Numbered from the stretch's first letter, positions 1 to 12,545 are shown. The stretch: 64,000 nucleotides of DNA from Nilaparvata lugens (GCF_014356525.2 NC_052507.1:43195295-43259294), one strand, 5' to 3'. Numbers and translations are program-made. The notes: generated by a model not told the origin, from the letters alone.

Positions 1-484
1 CATTAGTTTTTGCATTTCACCTTCCTTCCAATTGAATACTTGTACCCTATTACCACTTCAAAGAAGTAAATGTAAATTAAAAAAAAAAGTGAACAGAGAA
101 TTGGCTTATCTTGGAAATCTTGCAGTATACTAAAGTATTTTTTATTGCAGAATTTTCGTTGAAGCATGAACTATCATTCATTCATATTATCCAATAACTT
201 ACTTTTTCTCGAAATTTAGGAATGATTGGTGTTTTCTAATTACAGTATAAGAAAAAAACATGTAAATGAAAAAAACATTTTATTTATTGCGCAGACAAGA
301 AGACAGGCAATATCTCATTGAACAAGAACAATCAATTGTTTGGACACCGAAAACCAGTTTTCCGTTCTCCGGTGTGAGTGTGTGTACTCACAATCATAGC
401 AGTTGGGACTGTGTTAGTGAGTTTGACCACACTTTTTCGAAAGGCTAGTAGGGAATTGAAGCTTTCCCGATTCAGAGTTCTTTG
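1..484. other. AT-rich sequence, no gene seen
   Basis: No open frame longer than about 60 codons has coding character and I recognise no repeat here. Confidence 0.4.
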
Positions 485-802
485 CAGGTACTTCGTTCTA
501 GCGTGTTTCGGACGCTATTTTCCAACCGATAATCATGAAATGGTACCAAATTGTTCAGAAAGATTTGGACATCTGGCGCCGTACCGCCAAATTTTGATAT
601 CACTTATCAATTTTTTCCTATTGAACGTCAAACTTTGCCAAATTTTCTCCAAGTTCATCGAATTTTAAAGTCATTTATAGTTGGAAAATTAGAATTTGGC
701 GGTACGGCGCCAGATGTCCAAATCTTTCTGAACAATTTGGTACCATTTTCATGATTATCGGTTGGAAAATAGCGTCCGAAACACCTAGAACGAAGTGCCT
801 GT
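485..802. repeat. Foldback / MITE-like inverted repeat
   Basis: The arm at about 485-597 is repeated almost exactly in reverse complement at about 692-802, with a roughly 95-base AT-rich loop. Both arms contain the GGTACGGCGCCAGATGTCC core or its complement. There is no coding capacity: the open frames across it are products of the palindrome. This is typical of a non-autonomous inverted-repeat transposon, but I see no clear target duplication. Confidence 0.8.
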
Positions 803-1947
803 TTCAGCCCTTTTTCCGAATTATAACATTGCTCTTAATAGTCGATAATTATTATTTATTGATGTATTGATAATATTATATCGACATTTTGGGTTTATCG
901 ATAGTTATGATCATGATGATGCGTGCACTAATGTATTTTGCAACGGACCAACAACGGTTTTTGGATTTGGAATGAGTTTCATAGTCTGTAATTTTTGTGA
1001 TTTTATCCAGGAAATATAGGTAAGTCGAGTGATTTTGTTTTTATTGATGTACCTTAAAATGGAAGAAAAATTTATTATAGGTCTAAATACTTATATATTT
1101 AAATGATAATCTTTTCGAAAGACTATTATAGGCCACGCATAACATAACCTCGTCGTAACACAACACTGAATACCGTATTATTAAGGCATAACTTGATAAT
1201 AATAAGAGAAAAGCCTCTTTAATTTATCATTGCTGGAAATAAGATGATTATTATTCTAGGCAGACACATTCCAGGGTTATATGCTGGTACATATAAATTT
1301 AAATGTGTAACAAAACTTTTTATTCAGCCTAGCCTAATTAATTGAGGTTACCACAAACTAATCTACACTCATTTTATCATAATAACTCAATATCAATAAT
1401 ATATGACTGTGGATTGATAGATTAAAATTCATTCAGTTGTTTCCTGGACCGGCAGGCTTTATATAAACTTTTTCAGCAAGTAATTGATTCATTTATTTAT
1501 ATCAACAGCTTTATATCTTACTCCAATTTAGAAAAATCTATCGGTGTAGTCCTCTCATTTTAGCAATATATATTTTATATAATAAGAAAGAGTAAGACTG
1601 TGTGTTTGCAAAATGTTGTGTGTTTTTCCAATTTTCTAGTCAAAAAGTATTATTTGAAATATGTTTATTATAAGTTAACTTTTGTTTCATCTCTGATAGG
1701 AGCTGTGGTGATGAAATTTTCCAACACAAGAAAAATACATAGAAGCAGTACAGTGATCAAATACTGGCTGAAGTCTCCAAAAACTCGGTTTACCAGCAAA
1801 GAGAAATCTAAGTAAGTCTCAATTTTGATTAATTTAAAACAGAATATAAAGTCAAACAATTTTTTCTATGGGTGATGTCCACATGAGCTCTAGGCTTGTG
1901 CTAATCATTATAAGTTAGTAATCATACGGGTGAGTCATATGTAAGGG
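803..1947. other. AT-rich sequence, no gene seen
   Basis: Low-complexity AT-rich DNA. The 71-codon frame near 1600-1815 has no recognisable domain and no coding character. Confidence 0.4.
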
Positions 1948-2685
1948 AACCTTTCAATAAATTAGAGACTGTTGTTGATATGATACTGTAGCTTTCAGGA
2001 TATGTTACTGGTCAAATACTCTAACTCTTGACATACGGTACAACTGAATTTCAACCCCTTCATAAGGGGTTGACTAGGTTCAGAACGTATAATATGGTGA
2101 CTCAATAGTTTTAACTGGAAAATTTTAATGTAAATGCCTATTGTGTGGTACATTATTTTAAAGGCCTTTTTAAAACAAGAAACATAACATCAATTAAAAT
2201 GTACTATGAAACTTTAATCCAAAACGGTGGCTGATTGAAGTTACAGTTTGTAAAGAAATGAGGGGTTATAACTCAAATATTTTTAATGTAAACACCCATT
2301 GTGTGATACATCATTATAAAGGCCTTTTTGAAACTAGAAAGATGACATCAATAAAAATCTATGATACTTTTTTCCAAAATGGTGGCTGATGAATTTTATC
2401 ATTATTACTTTAAAAACCAAAACTTCAATCAGCCGCCATTTTGGATAAAAGTATCATAGAAGATTTCTATTGATTTCATCTTTCTCGTTTCGAGAAGGCT
2501 TTAAAGATAATACACGATGGGTATTTACATACAAAATCTTTGATTACAACCCCCAAGTCACCCCCTTATGAGGAGTTGAAATTCAGTTGTATGTCAAAAG
2601 GTGGAGTATTCGACCAATAACTTATCCTGAAAGTGACAGTATTATATCTACAACAATCTCCAACTTATTGAAGGGTTGAAGACTG
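1948..2685. repeat. Foldback element with nested internal repeats
   Basis: The outer arms (about 1948-2080 and 2545-2685) are imperfect reverse complements. Inside, a unit of roughly 110-130 bases occurs twice in direct orientation (about 2130-2260 and 2270-2395) and once inverted (about 2405-2525). The units share a stretch about a gap-filled 'AATGGTGGCTGAT' and its complement. No coding frame is present. Confidence 0.75.
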
Positions 2686-2689
2686 TGAT

Positions 2690-4170
2690 GTTTTGAAAAT
2701 AAGTTCAATTTTAATATAAATTATTGTTGTTTCACCATTTTATGTTGTAATTGAGCAAAAATCTCCCTTATTGGCCATCCAGACATTTATGGTTTTTTCC
2801 CATTTTGGTAACGCAAAGCTAATACAAGCAAATGACTGATACAAAGTCCAACAGCTGAAAAAAGAAGCTACATGAAACATTTTGAAATTTGTCAGCTGTT
2901 GAATGATTACAAATGGAAATGAGCTTTCTTTTTGTAATTATAGTGTCCAGCTGTTAGATTGCATATATCACTACTTACCAAAGTTAGTAGATGGAGTTAG
3001 TCAGTCTTCTAACATTGACTACTTACCAGGAAAAATCCATTTGTCTGGATAGGACTTTATAGTTGAATTAAATTTTTATTCAGTTTTGTGTAAAATTATT
3101 GTAAAGTTAGGGTAGAGAATTTACTTCACATCATATTGTGGTTATATTCAAAAGTTTTATAAGATTTATAGTTTTTTAATGTAAAAAAAAGAATTGAAAA
3201 GGTTATTTATTCAGAATAATTAGGGTAATCCTTCTCCATCTTTTCACAATAAAATATTGTAAAAATGTATTTTAAAAACGTTATTTTCATGTGATTTTTG
3301 GAATTTTCATGCGAAAGAATGACCCCATGTGGGACAAGAAATGTAGAAAAACCGTTTTATTCATGTTTTTTTCTGAGAGTTCAGTATAATGTGAAAATGT
3401 AGAAACAAAAAAAAAACACGTTATTTTCAAGATTCAGTTTCACATACTTTCACGTGAAAAGTCGGAGCATTTACCTTTTTTTCACGTGAAAAAATGTGAT
3501 TTTCTCGACTTTTCCACCAGAATATGATGTTATAAGGTAAAACTGTGAGGACATAATTTCACATGAAAAAAACGCTCTTGTGTTATCTTGGACTTTCCTT
3601 TCAGGAGAGGGAGAGTCATGGCATATTTAAATACATTTTAGGTATTAATAAATTTGCTAGCAGATTAATTCAGGAAATAAAATCCTTATTTTCTAATTTG
3701 TAAAGATTGTATACTTAGAAATGTTATTTATTCTAGAAATGTCAAACACCGGATCCTGGAGGAAAATCTGAATGCTACAAAAATTGAGATTGAATTGAGG
3801 TGCAGTAACATGAACCAGTATGTAGCTCAAAAATTGCTTCTTCAAACAGGAAGAGATTAAAGTATTCTGGAGCACCAAAATAAGGACCTTTCTTAATAGA
3901 TAGATACATGCATATGAGTTATTTTAGTAAACAACTTCTCACATTATTTAGTCTTAACTATTTACATCCCTTAATTTTTCATATATATATTAATAGACAT
4001 CTTTCACTGAATCCAATTCACTTATATTAATTATAGATAATTAAACATGTATACTCTCTTTCTGATGCAGTTGCAGCTGGGTTAAAATGTTATAATCCTT
4101 GCAATGTATCTTCATCCTAATCTGCTCTCCTAGATTTAAAAGAGGATTTTTCTATAAAGGAGACAGGCTG
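2690..4170. other. AT-rich sequence with a cluster of CACGTG-type palindromes
   Basis: No gene seen. Between about 3440 and 3500 the palindrome TTCACGTGAAAA appears twice within 40 bases, and related TTTCATGTGA / TTTCACATG words occur from 3280 to 3580. It may be part of a degenerate inverted-repeat element. Confidence 0.35.
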
Positions 4171-4175
4171 CTTAT

Positions 4176-4475
4176 AGATGGCTATTGATCTGTATTGATA
4201 TCAATACAGCTGGTTATGTAATGATATCCATGGCTACCTATTGATGTGTATTGATATCATTAGGTATTTAGGGCAATACATATCCATGGAAATGTATTGA
4301 TGTGTATTGATATCAATACAGCTGGTTAGTATTGATATCCATGGATATGTATGGATGTGTATTGATAAACAATAGGTACTCGGGCCAATACACATCAATA
4401 CATATCCATGGATACCTATTGATGTGTATTGGCCCAAATACCTATTGATATCAATACATTTTTTTTTATTGACTC
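4176..4475. repeat. Imperfect tandem/palindromic array built on TATTGATATC
   Basis: Words such as TATTGATATCCATGG, GATATCAATACA and ACATCAATACATATCC recur many times in both orientations across about 300 bases. Many are self-complementary (GATATC, CCATGG). The resulting open frame is an artefact of the repeat. Confidence 0.75.
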
Positions 4476-4967
4476 TATTGATCACTTCTACTAGGGACTA
4501 TCAGTCAATTATAAAGATAAGACGATTATGACTAGAAAGCCTAAGATTATTGATAACAATTTGAAATGGGAATCATCTTTCAATTATTCGATAGAATGTT
4601 AATTTGAGTTAGGTTCTTGAAAATAATGCTTGTCCGCTGTATCGATAAGCAGTTGAGCTGAACATCTGCAATTCAATCAGATACTCTCTAGCAAATAATT
4701 GCAAGTAGGTAGCATTCGTTAAGAACGAGGACAAAAGGGTTTTGCAACTTATAGCATGCAAATAAACAACATAACGTTAAAAAAAGCAAATATAAATACT
4801 TATTATATCTATGGAGCAAATGAAAATCATGAACACACAATAAAAATGAAAGGGGAGTGAGATCTAATTTTTCTAGGCCACTAACACAGTAACACTTTTG
4901 TACAAAAATTGGGTGATATACCAAACAGAGCCCAGTATTTGTTAGGCGCTAAAAAATGATGGGTCCG
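4476..4967. other. AT-rich spacer, no gene seen
   Basis: No domain or repeat that I recognise. Confidence 0.35.
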
Positions 4968-5262
4968 TATCACAGAGACAAGTTCTCACAGAGACAAGTA
5001 GTGTTTTTGAACGATATTAGTGTCACAGAGACAAGTTTCATAGGAACAAGTATTTTTATAAATGGCAGTCTCACAGGAACAAGTTCCCACAGAGACAATG
5101 AGTCTCACAGAGACAAGGTGAGTCTCACAGAGACAAGGTCTGTCTCACAGAGACAAGGTCTGTCTCACTGGAACAAGTAGTGTCAGTGAACAAGAAGAGG
5201 GGTGGAGTCCCATTCGAACAAGTGGAGTGTCACAGAGACAAGGTCAGTCTCACAGGAACAAG
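4968..5262. repeat. Minisatellite, about 20-base unit (TCACAGAGACAAG)
   Basis: The unit TCTCACAGAGACAAGG and variants (CACAGGAACAAG) repeat at irregular spacing of about 15-40 bases. The 74-codon frame over it reads as a repeated peptide and is not a gene. Spacing and sequence are too irregular for a CRISPR array. Confidence 0.85.
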
Positions 5263-6045
5263 GTTGGTGTGGTGTGTTGCCTACACATGAAGATGAAGGC
5301 ATTCATTTGCTCTAATAAATTTGATGTCATCTGTTTTTTAATATATATACATAATTATACATTATGGTGACATGAATAGAATAGATTGACTGCCTTTATT
5401 TTTCTTAGAGAGTGAAGTTAGGGCGCAGTCGACCCTCTCTTACACTCAACTCTCTATCAAGTATTATAACAATACAAAAAATAATACAAATAATATGATT
5501 AAAAACAAACAATAGTTAAGTTATCTACTTATTTAAAATAATAACAATTTTGAAATTATTGAAAAGAAGATAAAAATACATTGAAAATAATACATAACAA
5601 TGCTGAATAATAGTTTTTTCTGAACTTCATCACTTTAGTAAAAATAAGACACTACAGAGTAGAATACAGTAGGCCTTCATAGCAACTGAAGTGTTTGCTA
5701 TACATTTCATTTCCTACTTATTATCACTATGTAAATCTCGAAGTGGATAAGTAAATTACATTATGATTTATTTAAATAGTAAAATAGAATCTTCCTTCAA
5801 TCAACAAACAACGAGACAAACAACGCTCCTTCAATCCACGTGACATACATATATGAATACGGTATATAATTTACAAATGTAAAAAATTTGGTGACATCAT
5901 TTGATGCCAGCTTTAAACGTTTCTCCTGTGAGAAAAAATGATGAATTTAGTGGACTGTATAGTGTATCCTAGACATTTAGATTCAAATCTACATAGCAAT
6001 TGATTCCCTTTTCATCCAGGATATTTGTGGTTTCTTAAATTTGAA
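5263..6045. other. AT-rich sequence, no gene seen
   Basis: Runs of A/T with no open frame of coding character. Confidence 0.35.
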
Positions 6046-6700
6046 TTTGTTGACCGAGCGAAGTGAGTTCTAAGATTCAAGTCGACGGCTTTGCATTTCT
6101 CTTTATGTTTATATGTTCCGCAATTACGGCGAAACACAGCAATAGATTACCATGAAATTTGACAGGTATATTTCTTTTTAAATTGTGCCTCGACGTATAT
6201 ACAAGGTTTTTTTGGAAATTTTGCATTTTAAGGTTAAATCAATGGGTAAAGTCTCCTTCGAACGCCAATATTACAGTAAAAATCAGAATAGAATCATCCA
6301 TAATAATCCAGCTGTTGAGTGGATTTTTAATTACATGCAATAACGCATGCAATTATATATCAATGTAACTTAGTAAAAAATCAGCTGTCGTGTTGACTAT
6401 TCATTGCATGCAATGACGCATGCAATCAATAACGGAAAGAAAACATAGTATTTTCTCTCGACCTTTATCTGTTTTCAACTCGGGCTGACCTGTTGCCAGT
6501 GTGTTGAAGGAGATTAGCTTTTGATGTTAGCATATTTTGATACACTAACCCCAACAGCCATTAGCCGTTTTCACACCGACATCTTGCCGACACAACATAC
6601 AAACAGGGTTTACTCTTATGGACAGTATGAGACGAGGCTGTGTTTGATAACTGCGCGAGGTCTACTGTTCATAGAACTACTAGTCCAGGATTAAAATGTC
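6046..6700. repeat. Interspersed repeat family A (unclassified)
   Basis: Begins near GACCGAGCGAAGTGAG, runs through GTCGACGGCTTTGC and a conserved stretch containing TGAAATTTGACAGGTAT, and ends near GAGGTCTACTGTTC. Related copies lie inverted at about 34560-34770 and 34790-34940, and fragments occur near 9690-9722 and 11140-11210. I recall a very similar family from planthopper genomes, which supports a hemipteran host, but this is recollection. Confidence 0.6.
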
Positions 6701-7237
6701 GTTTTACAAAAATCATCAAATATTTAATAATTCAATACAATGATACATGTACAAATGTAAAACTGACTAGCACCGAGGTAGAATCAATTTATTCTTAAAT
6801 GATTTGAAATATATTTCAAGTTGTTAGGCTTCATTTATTCATTGAACACCTATTTTATCATTATGGGTTATCAGAACCTATTAGAATTATGTAGATTGCC
6901 TCTAATGAATGAATTGATTTCCATGTAAATTTATTTCTACCAAACTCCAAAATAACTATTTAAATGTGACTTTCAATTGTTCAGGTTAAGGCCAAATTTG
7001 ATACTGCAGTAACTATACATTAGTGATATCCATGTAAGAAAGAACAGATTATATACTTCTAGATGGATGGAACAATATTGGAAAGATGTTATCCAACGGT
7101 ATTTGAATACACACCCCTGACTGTTACTGTATGGGAGTACCACCAGTAATTTATAAATTTTCAATTCAAGAAGAGTGGTTATAGATAAAATAGTGTACTC
7201 AACGGTTATAATCTTCTCCTATCTATATTTTTACTTT
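6701..7237. other. AT-rich spacer, no gene seen
   Basis: No coding frame or repeat recognised. Confidence 0.35.
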
Positions 7238-7799
7238 CCTTGCCCTATTACCATACGTAAGGAAAGTATTGCTTTCCAAAAAAAATTAAGGTACCCTAAT
7301 TTCAAGTTTTCTATACGTTTCAAGGACCCCTGAGTCCAAAAACATGATTTTTGGTGTTGGTCTGTGTGTGTGTATGTGTGTGTGTGTGTATGTGTGTATG
7401 TCTGTGAACACGATAACTCCATTCCTATTAACCGATTGACTTGAAATTTTAAACTTAGGTCCTTATACCATGAGGATCCGACAATAAGAAATTCAATTCA
7501 GATAATCACTAAAAAACCATGTTTTTACGGTTTTCTCGAAAACCGCTCTAACGATTTTCTTCAAATTTATACCATGGATAGCTATTCATAAGCCCTATCA
7601 ACTGACATGAGTCTCATTTCTGGGAAAATTTCAGGAGCTCCGTAATATTATTGAGAAAAATGGTGGATAATCACTAAAAAACCATGTTTTTCACGGTTTT
7701 CTCGAAAACGGCTCCAACGATTATTTTCAAATTCATATCCTGTATAGTCATTTATCTGCTCTATCAACTGGAATGAGTCTCATTTCTGGAAAACTAATG

Positions 7800-8125
7800 T
7801 TGATGAGGTAGGTAGGTAGAGCAGTTCATAAAAAGAACACATAGTCGAGATATTCATCTGTAGAACAGCTGCTTGACGACTTTTAAAAAAAAATCTGGTG
7901 TGGTACTCACACAACTTTCCTTGCTCATATTTGAAACTATGATCAGACTTCTGTATATGTGTATATATAATTATGTTTTCAGAGTCCTTTTCTTTGTGTA
8001 ATTGTGTGAAACTCGATGATTTTTTTAGTCCTAATTTTTTTAAAGTCGTCAAAACAGCTGTTCTATAGATGAAATATCTCGACTGTGTTCTTTTTATGAA
8101 CTGCGCTACCTACCTACCTCATGCA
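7800..8125. repeat. Short inverted repeat nested at the centre of the foldback
   Basis: Bases around 7803-7895 and 8032-8125 are reverse complements, sharing GAGGTAGGTAGGTAG at the outer end and a conserved GTCGAGATATTCATCTG. It sits exactly in the turn of the larger 7238-9178 palindrome, so it is either a MITE inserted there or the original loop. Confidence 0.75.
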
Positions 8126-8937
8126 CAAGAAGGAGGATACCATTTACCAAGTCCATTTATCAAGGATGGGGTGGACCCCCCATTAGGTTCCCAGATAGGA
8201 GACTCATGCCAGTTGATAGAGCTGATAAATAACTTACAGGGTATGAATTTGAAAAAATCGGTCAAGTTATTTTTGAGAAAATCGTGAAAAAAACATGGTT
8301 TTTTAGTAATTATCGCCATTTTTCTCAAGAATATTACGGAGCTCCTGAAATTTTCCCGGAAATGAGACTCATGTCAGTTGATAGGGCTAATAAATAGCTA
8401 TCATGATATAAATTTGAAGAAAATCGTTAGAGCCGTTTTAGAGAAAACCGTGAAAAACATGGTTTTTTAGTAATTATCCGCCATTTTTCTCAAGAATATT
8501 ACGGAGCTCCTGATATTTTCTCAAAAATGAGACTCATGTCAGTTGATAGGGCTTATAAATAGCTATCCATGGTATAAATTTGGAAAAAATCGTTAGAGCC
8601 GTTTTCGAGAAAACCGTGAAAAACATGTTTTTTTCGTCATTATCCGCCATTTTTCTCAAGATATTACAGAGCTCCTGATATTTTCCCAGTAATGAGACTC
8701 ATGCCAGATGATAGGGCTTATAAATAGCTATCCATGGTATGAATTTGAAGAAAATCGTTAGAGCCGTTTTCGAGAAAAACGTGAAAAATATGGTTTTTCA
8801 GTAATTATCCGCCATTTTTTCCGCCATCTTGAATGAATTCATTAATTTCTTATTGTCGGATCCTCATGGTAAAAGGACCTTAAGTTTAAAATTTCAAGTC
8901 AATCGGTTGATTAGGAATGGAGTTATCGTGTTCACAG

Positions 8938-8981
8938 ACATACACACACACACACACACACATACACACACACACACACAC

Positions 8982-9033
<52 letters not shown>

Positions 9034-9051
9034 CACACATACACACACACA
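8938..9051. repeat. (AC)n microsatellite
   Basis: About 110 bases of nearly pure AC repeat with few interruptions. It generates spurious Thr-His and Val-Cys open frames on both strands. Confidence 0.95.
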
Positions 9052-9293
9052 AGACCAACACCCAAAATCATGTTTTGGACTCAGGGGGAATTGAACGTAT
9101 AGAAAACTTGAAATCAGGGTACCTTAATTTTTTTGGAAAGCAATACTTTCCTTACCTATGGTAATAGGGCAAGGAAAAAAAAGTTAAAATATCGAATTTC
9201 ACAATTTACACAAAGGAAGAAGTACTCTGAAACAAAATATATACAGAATTTATCCGCCATTTTTCTCAAGAATATTACGTTTCCCTAAAGTTT

Positions 9294-9393
9294 NNNNNNN
9301 NNNNNNNNNNNNNNNNNNNNNNNNNNNNNNNNNNNNNNNNNNNNNNNNNNNNNNNNNNNNNNNNNNNNNNNNNNNNNNNNNNNNNNNNNNNNN
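9294..9393. other. Assembly gap (100 N)
   Basis: Exactly 100 N bases, the usual placeholder for a gap of unknown size. The sequence on its left edge repeats part of the 7238-9178 foldback unit, so the true gap may hold more of that repeat. Confidence 0.98.
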
Positions 9394-10080
9394 TTGGTTT
9401 CAATATTTTTTTTTGCATTCATGGTATTATTATGCGTGCCCATTACCATTAGTATCAATATTCTCACTTCCGAAGAATCTAATTCAATAGGTGATTGAAA
9501 ATAAACAAAGGAATTGAATAATGCTGGAGAAATTATAATATTTTTGATTCTAAAAAATTATTCTTTATCAGATAGGAAGATTATCACGGAACTGGATGAA
9601 TTATATCATATGGAATAGAAATTCAAACGTGAACTGAGTTTGCTAACATTCAAAACAAGTGACATCAGGTACTTGTGGATGAGAATACTGCGTGAGGTCT
9701 ACTGTTCACAGAACTACTAGTTGTGATATCATAGATTACAAAGGCATTGGTATGTAATAATCTTATAGGTTGCTCCCTCAATGGCCGATTCCAAGTATGA
9801 CACTAGCGCTGCATGTGAGTCTATGCATCTTCAAGGTCCTTGTTATAAACTATATAAATTGTATAAACTCTAATGTTCACGCGCATCTCAAGTTTACTAT
9901 TCAAAGATCTGAGCAGCTGGTGACAGGACAATAACGCTGGAGACACACGAGGTCTGCTATCTCTCCATAGTGAATGATTTAATAGAATCAACAGTTGCCA
10001 ACAGTTTGCAATTGAATAATCACATTTTCTGATTGTATCCGAATCCTGATAATTGTAAATCAAAAATCACACTTTGCATA
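9394..10080. other. AT-rich sequence, no gene seen
   Basis: Only a short fragment of repeat family A (about 9690-9722) is recognisable. Confidence 0.35.
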
Positions 10081-10084
10081 GATG

Positions 10085-10860
10085 GGGCGGGGCTCCTGAA
10101 ATTTTCACAGATCTGGGACTTGTAGGAGTTGATAGAGCTTATCAATGACTAACATCGGGGAACAAGCTTCGCTCTGGAGTACAAAAGCATAAAAGATTTA
10201 TTACGATAGAAGAAATTATATTAACATTCATACGAATTTTCTATCCAATCACAGAGATTGATTCCCAGGAATGCAAAAATTTCCCTCATAAAGGCCCAGT
10301 TAAATAAAAGCCGGTTAAATTTCAATCCTGATTAACTTCACGTGAACCAAATCAGAGAAGACCATTTCAAGAAGATGGATCTACTGGAATTGATCAGGAT
10401 TGAGGATAACCCGGCTTTTCTGCAACCGGTACTAAGTACCTGATTGAATGATTACAAAAGTTCAACAGCTGAGACATAATTTTGACACAGTCCCACACAC
10501 ATGAACTCGCTTACTAACTTCCATTACCAACAGACGACGAAATAATAAATTATTATTAGCTGTTTTTCCAAGGATGAATAATAATTATCCTTTTAATCTC
10601 CTTTAGCGAGTTTTCCCAGGGATGAGACCTAGTGAAATCGAATCTTCATATTATGAGCCTACTATGTTCTGAATTTCGTGAGAATTGTTAGAGCCGTTTT
10701 CGAGATCCGGTGAAATACAAACATACAAACATATGATCATTTAAACATCGAAATATCTAAACATCTAAGCATCTAAACATCCGAACATCTAAACATCTAA
10801 ATATCTAAACATTTGAACATCCAAACATATAAACAGGAATTGCTCGTTTAATATTATAGG
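10085..10860 (+). repeat. Interspersed repeat family B, copy 1
   Basis: Contains CCGGTTAAATTTCAATCCTG, a segment around GGGATGAGACCTAGTG, the phrase GTTAGAGCCGTTTTCGAGAT and then a run of short ACATCTAAACATC units. The same blocks occur inverted at about 14700-15540 and again forward at 15700-15950. No coding capacity. Confidence 0.7.
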
Positions 10861-11140
10861 ATTCCAGGTATAAATTTGATGAAAATCGTTGAAGCCGTTT
10901 TTGAGAAAATCGCGAAAACCCCTGTTTGTGACACCATTTTTTTTTATTTTAGCTGCCACCTTCATTTGCATTTCCTCAAAATTTGTTCGTATCGGATCCT
11001 TGAGTGTAAGGACCTTGAGCTCCAAATTTCAAGTCATTCCGTCAATTCGGAGATGAGATATCGTGTACGCAGACACACATACCTTAATTTTTTTTGGAAA
11101 GCAATACTTTCCTTACCTATGGTAATAAGGCAAGGGAAGC
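10861..11140 (+). repeat. Fragment of the 7238-9178 foldback family
   Basis: Shares the TGAAAATCGTTGAAGCCG-like block and ends with GGAAAGCAATACTTTCCTTA followed by CCTATGGTAATAAGG, the terminal segment of the larger foldback. Confidence 0.7.
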
Positions 11141-11367
11141 AAAAAGGAACATACCTGTCAAATTTCATAATAATCTATTGCTGAGTTTCGCAAATTTGGA
11201 ATGGATACTTGAAAAATAGAAATAATAAAATATATATTCATTTTCCTTATAGTTTATCTAAACGATAGTTTACACCTGGTGACAAGATTTCAATAAAGAG
11301 AGAGTGGAATGAGTTTATCATGAATCGGGTCTAGATGACCATTATTACATTGTAGTGAGCTCAATAG

Positions 11368-11925
11368 TTGAAACATTGATAAAATAATATGAAAAATCTT
11401 AAAGTACTCTTTATTTGAAAAAAAAACTTTAAAATAGTTCAGCTTTAAAATAAAAAAATACTACTCAAAAATCAGCGTTTGCTGAGCATTTAATTGAAAC
11501 TAATAATAATTATTTCAATATGAATTCTGATATGAAAATATTAAGCATTGGTAATGAGAGTACGGTACAGTAATAAATTGAACGTAATAGAAGAATTTTA
11601 TATCTATGAAACTGCAAAATTGAATAGGTATAATTTAATAAATATAATTCAATTTGACTTGAATAATCTTATTTTTGATAAAATTGAAAGTAAATAAAAT
11701 TTGAAAATCTTAAAAAATTAAAATTTAATTACTTCAACCAGAAATGAATTAATCATAGGAATTAAGTGAATGTTCATATTGTATCAATCAGTAAACATTA
11801 ATTGAATTTTATTTTATTTTATAACCTGACGATGGTGTGATCACCGAAACTAGTTGTTGAACTATTTTAAAGTTTTTTTAAAGATAAAGGGTGCTTTAAG
11901 ATTTTCTATATTGTTTCATCAATTT
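11368..11925. repeat. Foldback element
   Basis: Bases around 11368-11450 (TGAAACATTGATAAAATAAT and on) and 11855-11925 are reverse complements, both including CTTTAAAATAGTTCA or its complement. The right arm follows GACGATGGTGTGATCACCG, a phrase I associate with tails of retroelements. No open frame. Confidence 0.65.
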
Positions 11926-12239
11926 AAAAAGTAGTCCATGTGAATGAAGTGTTCTTATAAACTCAATAGATATTGTAGCTGTCATTAATATATAGAACAA
12001 ATGATAACTATTTAGCTCACCATTTTTCCAATTTATGAGTGTAGTACTCAACAAAACCAGGATACATAACATTTCGATAACATGTTTACTAGAATTTCGA
12101 ATCTACAGTACTTTCATAACGGACACGAAGTTGCCCACAACCTTGAAAAAAAGGAAACAGCTTTACATGCAGGTGCGGTGGCTTGTTCACGCTACTTATA
12201 TTATCCAGTATTTCGAGTGCCATAGAGAGAAGTCAGGAT

Positions 12240-12545
12240 TCCATTTCCTTTTAATATCTTGGCGCGGCCGATAGGTTCTTTTGATTTCCTGGCGCTCTTT
12301 GCAGCTGGCGTCGAATTATTTTGGCGCGAAAATATCGGGTCGTGGCGGCGATTTACGTCCGTCCGTTGCTCGTCGTCGAAGAAAAGCGCTTTTCTGGTTT
12401 TCCGTATTGCGCGCGGAACGTAAGGAATGTTTCGGCCGCTTGATATGTTGGCCAGCCGGTAATAGGAAACCAGATTGTTTCTTTCTACCGGCGAAATTGG
12501 AAAGCGACAGTGATTTGTTTCCCTGCCACCACCCCTTTATGCAGT
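12240..12545. other. GC- and CpG-rich block
   Basis: An island of much higher GC and CpG content than its surroundings, with GGCGCGGCC, GTGGCGGCGATTTACG and GCGCGCGGAACG. It is open in one frame on each strand, but neither translation resembles a known domain. It could be a promoter-proximal island, a fragment of a GC-rich transposon or foreign DNA. Confidence 0.4.

Larger units (their letters stand above)
7238..9178. repeat. Large foldback element with tandem internal subrepeats
   Basis: The left arm (7238-7790) returns inverted at about 8190-9178. The outermost part contains TTTCCTTGCCCTATTACC on the left and its complement on the right. The right arm carries about four copies of a roughly 140-base unit that includes ATTATCCGCCATTTTTCTC, GAGACTCATGTCAGTTGATAG and ATCGTTAGAGCCGTTTT; the left arm has two. 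Each arm has a (GT)n or (AC)n tract at the same relative place. There is no transposase, so it must move with help if at all. A partial copy lies at 10861-11140. Confidence 0.85.

Noticed and set aside
1600..1815. Possible host gene
   Set aside because: 71 codons with no domain, in AT-rich sequence with an overlapping antisense frame.
4956..5262. Possible CRISPR-like array
   Set aside because: Units are 15-40 bases with no constant spacer; the host is eukaryotic and no cas-like gene is near.
8119..8328. Open frames on both strands within the foldback
   Set aside because: They come from the inverted repeat and differ between copies of the internal unit.
8829..9164. Thr-His and Val-Cys rich open frames (also near 32212-32475 and 41657-41967)
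   Set aside because: They are (CA)n microsatellites, not proteins.
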